A stretch of DNA of 42,774 bases from Bacillota bacterium (GTDB lineage: Bacteria > Bacillota > Clostridia > Peptostreptococcales > Anaerovoracaceae), in the NCBI GenBank assembly GCA_029239605.1, contig JARBUO010000024.1, forward strand, positions 1 to 42,774, written 5' to 3'. Both the position numbers and the translations under genes were made by a program. The notes under the pieces were generated by a model, which saw only the letters and a program-made list of their open reading frames with translations, did not search any database and was not told the DNA's origin. Shown here piece after piece: positions 23,168-31,511 of this stretch (the stretch's first letter is position 1; every line of letters starts with the position of its first letter).

Positions 23168-24280
23168 TTACTCTGAGTAGACCTTAATATCTAAGCCTGT
23201 AGCTTTTTCCAGCAGTGACGCATTAAAAGATTTCTGCACGTTTGGAAGGTTGTCTTCCGAAATTTTGCCCTGCTTAGCAAGGAACTCGGAAATAGGAGCC
23301 ATTGCCGCTCCGAACACATAAGTTGGATCAGACATGAAGACTGTGTTTACGTAGGAACGGTCGGCTATTTCCTTCTGCATATTTTCTTCTGTGAATTCCT
23401 GCGCATTTTCATGGTACTTATTGATGGTATAGTCGAATCTGACCTGATCGTCGCCCAATGCATCCATAGCGCGGACAAGCACCTTCAGGAATAATTCAAC
23501 CTCTTCACTTCTCTTTTCAATGACGTCATTTCTGGCAAAGCATCCGTCCTTCATCAATACATTGGTGGCGTCTTCGAAGGAGGCAACTTCCACATAGCCC
23601 TTGTCAAGGCAGTCATAGGAGTACGGCGGTGAAATGGAGATCAAATCTCCTTCTCCGGCAACAAATGCCTGGAATCCGGGTCCATATTCCATATGAACCT
23701 GTTCTACATCAGTTTCGGAAAGACCCAACTGGTCAATATAGCTGATGGCAGCAAATTGTGATGAAGTTCCGAGAGGTCCGAGAATTTTCGCTCCCTTTAC
23801 GGTCTCTGCGCTGCCCAGAATGGCGGGAGCTCCAGGAACGTTTCCGGTCGCCTTTGCGATGGGGCTGTCGGGACGGGCATAGATTCCCATGCCGCCGGTG
23901 GTGTTGATTTCGGCAATCCAGGAACAGTTGGCATTGGCCAGAGAATAGACGGAGGCAAATCCGCTGCAGGCAACATCAATCTGCTTTGCTGCAATGGCTT
24001 CGTTTACAGGCGCACCTGTGGGGAAGATGATCAAATTGACATCAAGCCCTGCCTCATCAAACCAGCCCTGCTCATCAGCATAAAGAGCAGGAATCCCTAC
24101 CGTGCTGACCAATACGCCTACGTTCAGCGTATCAAACTTTTTATCAGCCGTATCCCCGCCTGAGCCGGAGGAACCGGAGGATCCGGAATTTCCGCAGCCT
24201 GCAAAGGACCCTGCCAGTATTGAGACCATCAAGCACACAAGTGCTGTGCTCAGAATACGTTTCGCCAAATTCTTTTTCAT
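23168..24280 (-). CDS. ABC importer substrate-binding lipoprotein (NMT1/SsuA-like)
   Basis: Extracytoplasmic solute-binding protein anchored by lipid, 370 residues. Signal peptide with positive start MKKNLAKR, a hydrophobic core and lipobox LAGSFAGC; Cys29 is the lipidated residue. A Ser/Gly linker (about 31-45) follows. The mature part has the two-lobe pattern of the NMT1/THI5/SsuA group (LNVGVLVSTVGIPALYADEQGWFDEAGLDVNL, then AIAAKQIDVACSG). A GAGGAAAAG ribosome site precedes the ATG. First gene of the sulfatase operon, with a 130-base leader, a promoter and direct repeats upstream. The ligand is probably the sulfatase substrate; the sequence does not say which. Confidence 0.9.
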   Translation of the reverse strand: MKKNLAKRILSTALVCLMVSILAGSFAGCGNSGSSGSSGSGGDTADKKFDTLNVGVLVSTVGIPALYADEQGWFDEAGLDVNLIIFPTGAPVNEAIAAKQIDVACSGFASVYSLANANCSWIAEINTTGGMGIYARPDSPIAKATGNVPGAPAILGSAETVKGAKILGPLGTSSQFAAISYIDQLGLSETDVEQVHMEYGPGFQAFVAGEGDLISISPPYSYDCLDKGYVEVASFEDATNVLMKDGCFARNDVIEKRSEEVELFLKVLVRAMDALGDDQVRFDYTINKYHENAQEFTEENMQKEIADRSYVNTVFMSDPTYVFGAAMAPISEFLAKQGKISEDNLPNVQKSFNASLLEKATGLDIKVYSE

Positions 24281-24415
24281 TGCTTTTCCTCACTTTCAAT
24301 TACTTGCTTCAAGTTAACACCGATTGAAACCATGCCTCCGTAAAGCCCGACTAAAAACCTCTCCTCTTCAGGTCCTACACCATGGAAACAGTCAGTACCT
24401 CCTCAGTTCAGTGTC

Positions 24416-24444
24416 ATTATACTGATGATCCGGTTTTGCTTCTA
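24416..24444 (-). promoter_or_regulatory. Promoter of the binding-protein/sulfatase operon
   Basis: A perfect -10 TATAAT (24421-24416, minus) lies 17 bp from TAGAAG (24444-24439), a poor -35. A strong -10 with a weak -35 is typical of activator-dependent promoters. Transcription would start near 24409, giving a leader of about 130 bases. Confidence 0.6.
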
Positions 24445-24450
24445 TTCATA

Positions 24451-24481
24451 TTTTGACTTTAAATACGAATTATTTGACTTT
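24451..24481 (-). promoter_or_regulatory. Direct-repeat activator site, likely for the AraC-type regulator
   Basis: TTTGACTTT occurs at 24452-24460 and again at 24473-24481, exactly 21 bp apart (two helical turns). On minus each begins AAAGTCAAA and similarity continues for some bases. The nearer copy lies directly upstream of the weak -35. This is the arrangement bound by AraC-family regulators, and the gene for one is next upstream. Confidence 0.6.
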
Positions 24482-24541
24482 TTTAAGCAGAATGTTGGAC
24501 GATGAACTCTACGAATCAGGCTTCGTGACTTTCTTGCCTAA

Positions 24542-24576
24542 ATTCTGCCGGACGGCTCTGAAGAGCCGGGCAGAAT
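24542..24576 (-). terminator. Second hairpin after the response-regulator gene
   Basis: ATTCTGCC (24542-24549) and GGCTCT (24554-24559) pair with AGAGCC (24562-24567) and GGCAGAAT (24569-24576). A strong hairpin without a clear T run, just past the main terminator at 24581-24630. Confidence 0.55.
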
Positions 24577-24580
24577 GTTA

Positions 24581-24630
24581 AAAAGCCCCGGGAAGCGCTG
24601 CAAGTGGGCAGCGGCAACACCGGGGCTTTT
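24581..24630 (-). terminator. Terminator after the response-regulator gene
   Basis: AAAAGCCCCGG (24581-24591) pairs with CCGGGGCTTTT (24620-24630); the inner part (GCGCTGC / GCAGCGGC) can extend it. The minus strand continues TTTTAAC. It separates the two-component genes from the importer operon. Confidence 0.85.
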
Positions 24631-24667
24631 CATCGTTTCAAACCAGCATCCCGTCAGAACGTTGTCT

Positions 24668-26122
24668 TCATTTTTTTCGTATCTCGTTGGGCGATATGTT
24701 AAAGCGTTTGCGAAAGACCTGAGCAAAATAACTGACACTGCTAATCCCCACCTGTTCAGACACCTCTACGATTTTAAGCCTGGTATTCTGAATCAACCGC
24801 ATGGCTTCCTCCATTCGCAATTCCAGCAAGTACTCCGAAAAATTCATGCCCACTTCTTTCTTAAACCTGCGGCTGAAATATTCACTGTTCAGAAATACCG
24901 AACCGGCCGCATCCTGCAGGGTGATATTTTCCCGGAAATGTTCCCGTATATAGGCCACAGCACCAGCTATGTTTGAAGAATAGCACTGATTTTCAGCTTC
25001 CACCGTATCCGCAAATTCCTCGAATAACTTTTCTAACTCGTTAAAGTAATCAGCGTCTTCAATTTTTCTTTCCATTGAACGGATATGCGGCTCCAGGCTG
25101 TGGTCAGCGATGGAGCGCACGATGGCCAGAAGCATCCGTTTCAGCCGGGCAACACTCACCTTGCATCTGTCACCAACCTGCTGAAAGATTTGCTCCATAT
25201 TTTGACGAAACACATGAATTCGCCCGTCATTTATGGCAGTAATTGCATTGTTTCTCAAAATGAATAATTCCTTTAGACTCTCTTCGTGATCCACTTCACT
25301 ATTTTGATCTGGCTGGTGGAAGAAAGCGCGATCGTTATCAAAAATCGCTTCCAGTATCGCCCGCTTCAAGTATGCACCTCCGCGATGAATTCGGCTGATT
25401 CCTATGCGGGTTCCGCAATGTTTCTGGAGCTCAGAGCGAAGTGCGCTCATTTTCTCGGTTTTCTCCTGATCCCCCATCGTGTCAGGAAGGCTGGATACCA
25501 CTGCAATCTGATTGTGATTAAAAGAAAAAACCAGCTGCCCGATCATCCATGTTCTTTGGTTTACAGCCAGATTGTCAAGAACCGGCTTGTTATATTTGAA
25601 CACCATCGCAAAGCAGTCCAGTTCCATCCGCGGCATCTGGTGCTGGCGAAGATCCTCCTTGGAAAGCAGATCGGTACTGTCATCTGCGAGGGCTTTGATC
25701 AGGTACTGAATCAGTGCAAGGTTTCCCCCGTTCTCCTTTTCCATCTCCTTTCGCCGCTTTGCCACAAGACGCTCCAGCAAAGCTTTCATCGACTGGGGAT
25801 TGATTTCGTTTTTCAGAATGTAGTCCGCTGCGCCGTATTGCATGGATTTACGGACATACTCAAAATCATTATGACAGGTAAGCATGACCACCTGTGTTTC
25901 AGGCCATGACTGGCGAATGATGGACAGCATCTCCAGACCATTCATCTTGGGCATGGTGATATCCGCCAGAACCACGTCCACCTTTTCCGAAGCCAGCAGA
26001 TTTAAAGCAGCCTTTCCTCTTGAGACACTGCCCACAATTTCATACCGTTCTCCTGCCTGCCGGATGCAGTCAGAAATATAAGCCGTTATTGGCGCTTCAT
26101 CATCTACAATCAGAAGTCTCAT
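24668..26122 (-). CDS. AraC-type response regulator (YesN-like)
   Basis: DNA-binding regulator, 484 residues. An N-terminal receiver domain (1-120) has the acidic pair in VDDE, phosphoacceptor Asp54 (VLADITMP) and the conserved Lys in YILKNE. A long linker follows; the C-terminal 100 residues form an AraC helix-turn-helix domain (AVAYIREHFRENITLQDAAGSVFLNSEYFSRRFKKEVGMNFSEYL, then VGISSVSYFAQVFRKRFNISPNEIRKK). The start overlaps the end of the sensor kinase gene by 23 bp. The next gene downstream is the importer binding protein, whose promoter carries direct repeats of the AraC type, so this is the likely activator of the sulfatase operon. Confidence 0.93.
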   Translation of the reverse strand: MRLLIVDDEAPITAYISDCIRQAGERYEIVGSVSRGKAALNLLASEKVDVVLADITMPKMNGLEMLSIIRQSWPETQVVMLTCHNDFEYVRKSMQYGAADYILKNEINPQSMKALLERLVAKRRKEMEKENGGNLALIQYLIKALADDSTDLLSKEDLRQHQMPRMELDCFAMVFKYNKPVLDNLAVNQRTWMIGQLVFSFNHNQIAVVSSLPDTMGDQEKTEKMSALRSELQKHCGTRIGISRIHRGGAYLKRAILEAIFDNDRAFFHQPDQNSEVDHEESLKELFILRNNAITAINDGRIHVFRQNMEQIFQQVGDRCKVSVARLKRMLLAIVRSIADHSLEPHIRSMERKIEDADYFNELEKLFEEFADTVEAENQCYSSNIAGAVAYIREHFRENITLQDAAGSVFLNSEYFSRRFKKEVGMNFSEYLLELRMEEAMRLIQNTRLKIVEVSEQVGISSVSYFAQVFRKRFNISPNEIRKK

Positions 26123-27884
26123 AGGGTTCCTCCTCTCTCACAATTACAATACTTACCCGTGTTCCCTTGCCAAGAGCACTTTGCACTTCAATACCGGAAG
26201 ACGGTCCGTAAACAAAACGAATTCTGCTCCGAACATTTGCAAGTCCGATGCTGTTATTCATCGAACTTCTGAACGAATGATCCGAAGACCACATTCTGTC
26301 AATCTGCTCCTGAGTCATTCCCTCCCCGTTATCCTCAACGCTGATGATAATCCGATTTCGGAAGGTTTCAGCGGTGATTGTGATTTTTCCTTCTCCCTCC
26401 ATTTCTGATATGCCGTGAAAGATGGCATTTTCCACCAGAGGCTGCAGGATCAGCTTTGGAACGGGGAAGTTCTCAAGACCTTCTTCCACCTGAATTAATA
26501 TGGGATATTCTGTGCCATAGCGGAACTGCATGATGGAAACGTATTGAAGGACGTGGCTGATTTCTTCACTGAGTGAATGATCGTTCTGTGAAGCTTTCAT
26601 AGGCTGCTTCAGCAGACTGATAAATGCCTCAAGCATTTTTACAGCCTGCTGCTGTTTCCCCAGAGATACCAGACTCTTGATGCCCAGCAATGTATTGTGC
26701 AGAAAGTGCGGATTAATCTGGGCCTGAAGAAAATCAAACTCAATTCGCCTCTTCTCAGACTCTTCTTCCTTGATCTGACTGATCAGCTTTATAATGCGTT
26801 GAATCATGGCATTATAGGTGACGCTCAATACCCTGACTTCATAAAATTGATTCTGAATCTGTATTTTTTCAAGTTTTTCGCCTTGATTTTCCATCATCCG
26901 TTCTGACAGCAAGGTAAGCGGCTTCGTAATGATTCTTGCAGTGGTATAGCTCAGCGCAACTGCCAGTAGCACACCGGCGAGAATAAACAGCCCCATGAGG
27001 ATAAGAACGCTTTGATATGCCTGTACAATGGAATACAGCTGTACTTCCTCGATGATCGTCCACTTTGTATCCGGAGAGTAGTAGCTGGAGACCAGCATGC
27101 TGTGATTCAGACTCTTCTGAACGGAATATTGGCTCTTATGGAGCTTATCCTCCATTCCTTCCATATGGTAGAGTGCAAATCCGATGAGTGCGGGATTGGA
27201 ATGGCTGATGATGATGCCGTTTTCGTCTACGATATACAGACGGTTCCCTGCCCGAAGAGCATCGGAATAATTCTTATAAACCATATTTTGAGAAGTATTT
27301 GCAATAATGGTACACAAAACCCGCCCGTCAGTGCCCCGGAGGACTCTTCCATAGGAAAGGACGACACTCTCGGATTCGGGAGATTGAAAGATTCGCATAC
27401 TCCAGCTTTTATCCGATACGCCGGAGATCAGATTGGTATACCAGTAGGACTTGAGCAGTTGGTCGCTTGGTTCAGACATTTCAGTACTGCTTGAGTACCG
27501 CGCTCCCGTATCGCTCATGACGACATCGACAGAGGTATCCATACTGTAGCGATCAAAGACAGCCTTCGTGGCTTTTACTCTTCCCCTCATCTTCATTTCA
27601 AAGGTCATACGGTCAAAGCTGCTGCTCTGTACTTCATTGTAAAGATCCGCATAAAGATCATCTGCCACGCTGGAGGTTACACTTTTTACGACTTGATTGA
27701 GAGAAGCGATCTGCTTTAAGATATCCAGACGAGATTTTCCGATTTCATCGATGAAATGGTTATAGAACACATAAAACGCTGCCATAAGCCCTGCCAGTAC
27801 AATGACAATGGAGAGCAGGAATACACGCTGAAAAATAATAGAGTAAAGACGGATCGGTTTTTTTCCCTGAGTCTGTTTCCCCAT
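26100..27884 (-). CDS. Membrane sensor histidine kinase (YesM-like)
   Basis: Sensor of the two-component pair, 594 residues. Membrane helices at about 21-41 and 291-313 enclose an extracellular Cache-type domain of about 250 residues. A HAMP linker (about 310-365) follows, then a His_kinase domain with QINPHFLHNTLLGIKSL (His393) and a HATPase_c domain with LILQPLVENAIFHGI, VEDNGEGM and GIGL-type SIGLANVRSRI. The extracellular sensing domain fits detection of an external solute, perhaps the importer ligand or its loaded binding protein. GAGGAGG precedes the ATG by seven bases. A strong promoter lies at 27994-28022. Confidence 0.92.
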   Translation of the reverse strand: MGKQTQGKKPIRLYSIIFQRVFLLSIVIVLAGLMAAFYVFYNHFIDEIGKSRLDILKQIASLNQVVKSVTSSVADDLYADLYNEVQSSSFDRMTFEMKMRGRVKATKAVFDRYSMDTSVDVVMSDTGARYSSSTEMSEPSDQLLKSYWYTNLISGVSDKSWSMRIFQSPESESVVLSYGRVLRGTDGRVLCTIIANTSQNMVYKNYSDALRAGNRLYIVDENGIIISHSNPALIGFALYHMEGMEDKLHKSQYSVQKSLNHSMLVSSYYSPDTKWTIIEEVQLYSIVQAYQSVLILMGLFILAGVLLAVALSYTTARIITKPLTLLSERMMENQGEKLEKIQIQNQFYEVRVLSVTYNAMIQRIIKLISQIKEEESEKRRIEFDFLQAQINPHFLHNTLLGIKSLVSLGKQQQAVKMLEAFISLLKQPMKASQNDHSLSEEISHVLQYVSIMQFRYGTEYPILIQVEEGLENFPVPKLILQPLVENAIFHGISEMEGEGKITITAETFRNRIIISVEDNGEGMTQEQIDRMWSSDHSFRSSMNNSIGLANVRSRIRFVYGPSSGIEVQSALGKGTRVSIVIVREEEPYETSDCR

Positions 27885-27993
27885 GACGTTCCTCCTCAGC
27901 TGCTCTGTTTCAAGATTTACGAACTCGGTTTCTCATCGCACCCGCAAAGCTTGTTGTCGTCTCTGGCAACGGGTGGCGGAAATGAACGTGTAC

Positions 27994-28022
27994 AGAATAA
28001 CCCAATTTATTCTTCTTGTCAA
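27994..28022 (-). promoter_or_regulatory. Promoter of the two-component operon
   Basis: TTGACA (28022-28017, minus) is 17 bp from TATTCT (27999-27994). Transcription should begin near 27987, about 100 bases before the sensor kinase ATG. Near-consensus, so expression is probably constitutive. Confidence 0.75.
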
Positions 28023-28067
28023 TCTGCGTTTGTTTTTGTATTTTTTTGTAGAATATACGCAAAACAA

Positions 28068-28104
28068 CGGCTGCCGATCCTCGTAGATTGAGTTCAGTCA
28101 GCCG
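28068..28104 (-). terminator. Probable terminator after the etf genes
   Basis: CGGCTG (28068-28073) pairs with CAGCCG (28099-28104), a 6-bp stem with a 25-base loop, followed on minus by TTGTTTT. Weak stem, but positioned between the etf block and the sensor kinase promoter. Confidence 0.45.
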
Positions 28105-28177
28105 CTATAATTGGGGAAGCCGTGATTTAATGGAGTGTTCGCAGATAGTCGAGGGAAATTTTTCGATTGGCACTTTT

Positions 28178-28403
28178 TTAGATGACTTCAAAAACAATGC
28201 TGTAAAAATTGTCTCCCAGAGCGAAGGTATCAATGATTCGGAAGCCGTTTTCACAGCTGATTTTTTCCGATTCTTCCTGAGAAATTCTGTGATCCTCAGG
28301 GGGGCCCATGGGGGTTTGCCGTTTATGAAACTCGATCACCAGCAGTTTCCCCTTTTCTTTCAAGATTCGTTTGATCTCGAGAAGCATTCCTGATTGATTT
28401 TTA
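28178..28403 (-). pseudogene. C-terminal remnant of a class I SAM methyltransferase
   Basis: A frame of about 70 residues (from an ATG at 28387) reads MLLEIKRILKEKGKLLVIEF, then HKRQTPMGPPEDHRIS, then ends NFYSIVFEVI. This is the last third of a UbiE-like methyltransferase: helix-strand around RILKEKGKLLVIEFHK and the PMGPP.HR.S loop. The SAM-binding N-terminal part is missing. The frame stays open upstream into the 3' end of etfA, so the fragment probably became fused there by a deletion. No credible ribosome site. Probably not functional, though a short product cannot be excluded. Confidence 0.65.
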
Positions 28404-29396
28404 TCACTGTCTGCGTTCCAGCAGTTCGCAGAGCGCTTTTATCACTGCAGCTCCGTCGCCTACGATCTTGTAATCCGACACTGCAAAGATTTCTGCGTCT
28501 TTATCGGTGTTAATGCTGATAATAACGTTGGAATCTTTCATGCCGCAGATATGATGGGTCGCGCCGGATACTCCGGCTCCTATGTAAACTTTCGGTCTGA
28601 CAGTTTTTCCGCTTGTTCCGATCATCTGCTGCTCTCCGGATACCCAACCCTGGTCCACCGCAGGCCGCGTAGAACCTACTGCACCTCCCAGCAATGAAGC
28701 CAGCCGTTCCACTTGCTTCCAGTTATCTGCGGTCTCAATCCCAAAGCCGCCGCAGACAACCACATCTGCCTGTTCCACCGGAACACCGGAGGGCTCATCC
28801 TTTTCAATACCCCGAAGCTTGATCTTCGTCTTTAGCTCCTCAAGAAAAGAGTCATCCAGGAGGACGGTTTTACACGATCTGGGCTGCTGCCGGATGACAG
28901 AAAACATTCCGGGTTTGATGCTGGCAATCTGAGGCTTGGTTTTCGGGGTATAGATTTCTCCGATGACCTTGCCGCCAAAGGCAGGCACCATCTGTAAAAA
29001 TTCTCCGTTTTGATCCACCTGCAAATCCACACAGTGAGCAGCTACCCCCGTCCGGAGCTTTAAGCCCAGCGTTGGTGCAAGTTCCTCTCCGGTGCAGCTC
29101 GCCGGGATCAGAAAGATATCCGGATGAAAAGTTTCGGCGATTTTCTTCAATGCCTCTGCGTGATAGTCCACGTGATAAAGTTCCAGCCTGGGAGAGTCAA
29201 CTCCGTAGACCAGATCTGCGCCGGAGACTGCTGCCTCCTTCAGTGCTTCATCTATGCCACACCCTGCAATCGCAAGCGCAATTGCAGCATCGGCGGCGGG
29301 GAACAGTGTTCTGGCTTTGGCCAGAAGCTCATAAGCGGAAGTCTCCAGCGATCCGCCTTTCAGCTCTGCATAAATCAATATCTTTTTATTTTCCAT
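28404..29396 (-). CDS. etfA: Electron transfer flavoprotein alpha subunit
   Basis: FAD-binding alpha subunit of the electron transfer flavoprotein that takes electrons from an acyl-CoA dehydrogenase. 330 residues from ATG 29396, which has GGAGG five bases before it; an ATG at 29408 overlaps the etfB stop (TAATG) and is less likely. The C-terminal FAD domain is clear: VVCGGFGIETADNWKQVERLASLLGGAVGSTRPAVDQGWVSGEQQMIGTSGKTVRPKVYIGAGVSGATHHICGM and IISINTDKDAEIFAVSDYKIVGDG. It follows etfB directly. Its 3' end abuts the methyltransferase remnant. Confidence 0.95.
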   Translation of the reverse strand: MENKKILIYAELKGGSLETSAYELLAKARTLFPAADAAIALAIAGCGIDEALKEAAVSGADLVYGVDSPRLELYHVDYHAEALKKIAETFHPDIFLIPASCTGEELAPTLGLKLRTGVAAHCVDLQVDQNGEFLQMVPAFGGKVIGEIYTPKTKPQIASIKPGMFSVIRQQPRSCKTVLLDDSFLEELKTKIKLRGIEKDEPSGVPVEQADVVVCGGFGIETADNWKQVERLASLLGGAVGSTRPAVDQGWVSGEQQMIGTSGKTVRPKVYIGAGVSGATHHICGMKDSNVIISINTDKDAEIFAVSDYKIVGDGAAVIKALCELLERRQ

Positions 29397-29407
29397 GTCA
29401 CCCTCCA

Positions 29408-30205
29408 TTAGACAGCGATTCCCGCTTTTCTGATGATTGCAAGAAGTTCTGCGGCAATTTCTGCCGGTTCGCCCTGCAGAAGCTTGGCATTTCTGCTCAT
29501 ATCCGGCGTTAGCAGCTGTCCTGGCTGCGTTGGAGACCCAGAAAGACCAATGAGTCCTTCGTCTACATCAAGATCTTTTTGTGTATATACTTCAATTTTT
29601 TTATTCTTTGCTTTTACAATGCCCATGGCACTTACCATTCTCGGTTGATTGGAATTTCTTGCAATACCAGCCACAGCAGGCAGTTCCATATCGTACTCGA
29701 TCAAACCATCCGAAATCTTTTTCTTCACCGACGCGATCCCGTCATGGATCTCTATTTCTGTGATATTTGTGATATGAGGAAGCTCCATCCATTCCCCCAG
29801 CTGGGAAGGAACATGCGATGTTGCTCCGTCGGCGCTGTCATTTCCGGCCAAAATCAGATCGAATTGGATTCCTGTTTTCTCCAGACCCTTCGCAAGTGTG
29901 TAGGAAGTTGAAAAGGTATCCGCTCCTCCAAAGGCTCTGTCGCTGATCAAATAGGCTTCGTCTGCTCCCATTGCAAGGCATTCCTTGATCTTATCCTGAC
30001 TAAAAAGCGGTGCCATGCTGATGACAGCAACCCTGCCGCCATGAAGCTCCTTGAGTCTCAGGGCCGCTTCCAGGGCATTTTTATCGGCAGGATTGATGAT
30101 CGTGGGAATTCCTTCCCGTACCAGTCTCTTGGTTTTCGGATCAATCTCCAGCAAATTATACTTCTCCGGATCTGGTACCGGCTTTACACAAACTGCAATA
30201 TTCAT
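29408..30205 (-). CDS. etfB: Electron transfer flavoprotein beta subunit
   Basis: Beta subunit of the electron transfer flavoprotein, 265 residues. Typical start MNIAVCVKPVPDP, then NPADKNALEAALRLKE, a nucleotide-binding region DLILAGNDSADGATSHVPSQLGEWMELPH, and VSAMGIVKAKNKKIEVYTQKDL. AAGGAG precedes the ATG. It lies about 100 bp after the acyl-CoA dehydrogenase gene, its expected electron donor. In Clostridia such pairs often make bifurcating complexes with butyryl-CoA dehydrogenase; whether this pair bifurcates cannot be read from the sequence. Confidence 0.95.
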   Translation of the reverse strand: MNIAVCVKPVPDPEKYNLLEIDPKTKRLVREGIPTIINPADKNALEAALRLKELHGGRVAVISMAPLFSQDKIKECLAMGADEAYLISDRAFGGADTFSTSYTLAKGLEKTGIQFDLILAGNDSADGATSHVPSQLGEWMELPHITNITEIEIHDGIASVKKKISDGLIEYDMELPAVAGIARNSNQPRMVSAMGIVKAKNKKIEVYTQKDLDVDEGLIGLSGSPTQPGQLLTPDMSRNAKLLQGEPAEIAAELLAIIRKAGIAV

Positions 30206-30307
30206 TTTCTTTCTCCTTATTGCTTACAGCTACCATTCCCTCTTTATTCAGAGAGTACTCGCATGTCTCCTGGCTGGAGCGCGCAAGGCTCCGCCGCAAA
30301 GCAGCCA

Positions 30308-31459
30308 TTAGCTGTACTTTTTTAACGTATCTCCTGCAATGATAATCTTCTGGATCTCGCTGGTTCCTCCAGAGGATATGGATGCCATCGCATCTCTCAA
30401 AAACCTTCCTATCGGATATTCATCGATGACTCCGTAGCCTCCCATAAGCTCAATGGTCCGCTTGGAAGCACGCACCGCAGCCTCGGTGGAAAAATATTTT
30501 GCCATAGAAAACTCTGCCGTCGCCGGAAAACCCTCTTCTTTCACACTTGCAGCCTTATAGAGAAGAAGTTCTGAAGTCTCATAATCCAGACGATTCTCAG
30601 CGATGTGGAACTGGATGGCCTGCAGCTTGGAAATGGGTTTTCCGTATAATACCCTGTCGTTTGCAAATTTGACGCTCTCTTCCAGGCAACCCCTGCAGAT
30701 ACCGGTGCAAATAGCAGTCATGGAAGCTCTTCCCACCTCTCCGATCTCTTTCATCGCAATGGAGGTTCCGCCGCCGACCTTCCCGATAACATTTTCTTCC
30801 GGTACAGCCACTTGATTCAGGATCAGCTCCCCTGTTACAGAGCCCTTCAGACCCAGTTTATGTTCTTCTCTGCCCGGCTGAAAGCCTGGTGTCCCCTTTT
30901 CCACTGCGATGGCCGTGAATAAGGCCCTCCCCTTGTCATTTTCACCAGTCTTGCAGGTGATAATGGTAATATCTGCAATGTGAGAGTTGGTAATAAAGCA
31001 CTTTCTTCCGTTGATGACCCACTTGCCATCCACCAGTTTCGCAGTTGTCTTCTGCCCGGCCACATCAGAACCCCCGCCTGGCTCGGTTACCGCAAGACCG
31101 CAAATCGTTTTGCCTGCACACATATCCGGCAGATAGTTCGCTTTCTGCTCCTCTGTTCCAAAGTCAAGAATCGCAGCCATACCCAGCTGGTGGGTGAAGA
31201 TAAACATCGCAAGACCTGCAGAATATCTTGCGATTTCCACCAGACCCATCACTCTCTCCGTATGACTGAGCCCTACTCCGCCGTACTGCTCCGGCACAAA
31301 AATGCCTAAAAGTCCCAGCTCTCCCAGTTTGGAAAACAACTCCACAGGGCAATGATCTTCTTCATCCCACGCTGCTGCATGAGGCGCAACCTCTGCCCTT
31401 GCAAAATCCCGAAAAGCTTCTTTCAAAAGCATCTGTTCTTCTGTCAATTTAAAATCCAT
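30308..31459 (-). CDS. Acyl-CoA dehydrogenase
   Basis: FAD-dependent dehydrogenase oxidising or forming the alpha-beta bond of an acyl-CoA, 383 residues. Recognisable: MDFKLTEEQMLLKEAFRDFA, AVTEPGGGSDVAG, KCFITNSHIADI and the C-terminal GGYGVIDEYPIGRFLRDA. The usual catalytic Glu in IYEGTSEIQ is replaced: the text is ISSGGTSEIQ, with Gly364 there. The base may instead be Glu241 (EIGEVGRASM), as in isovaleryl- or long-chain-type enzymes, which points to a branched or unusual substrate. The start at ATG 31459 has GGAGG at best spacing. Followed by etfBA. Confidence 0.9.
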   Translation of the reverse strand: MDFKLTEEQMLLKEAFRDFARAEVAPHAAAWDEEDHCPVELFSKLGELGLLGIFVPEQYGGVGLSHTERVMGLVEIARYSAGLAMFIFTHQLGMAAILDFGTEEQKANYLPDMCAGKTICGLAVTEPGGGSDVAGQKTTAKLVDGKWVINGRKCFITNSHIADITIITCKTGENDKGRALFTAIAVEKGTPGFQPGREEHKLGLKGSVTGELILNQVAVPEENVIGKVGGGTSIAMKEIGEVGRASMTAICTGICRGCLEESVKFANDRVLYGKPISKLQAIQFHIAENRLDYETSELLLYKAASVKEEGFPATAEFSMAKYFSTEAAVRASKRTIELMGGYGVIDEYPIGRFLRDAMASISSGGTSEIQKIIIAGDTLKKYS

Positions 31460-31511
31460 CATTTCCTCCTTTTTATCAGGCACTCCCGTCTGTGGGTAGC
31501 ACCACTGTCCT

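Noticed and set aside
24281-24410. Riboswitch in the 130-base leader of the binding-protein gene
   Set aside because: No known aptamer core or terminator/antiterminator pair could be seen; the promoter arrangement explains regulation better.
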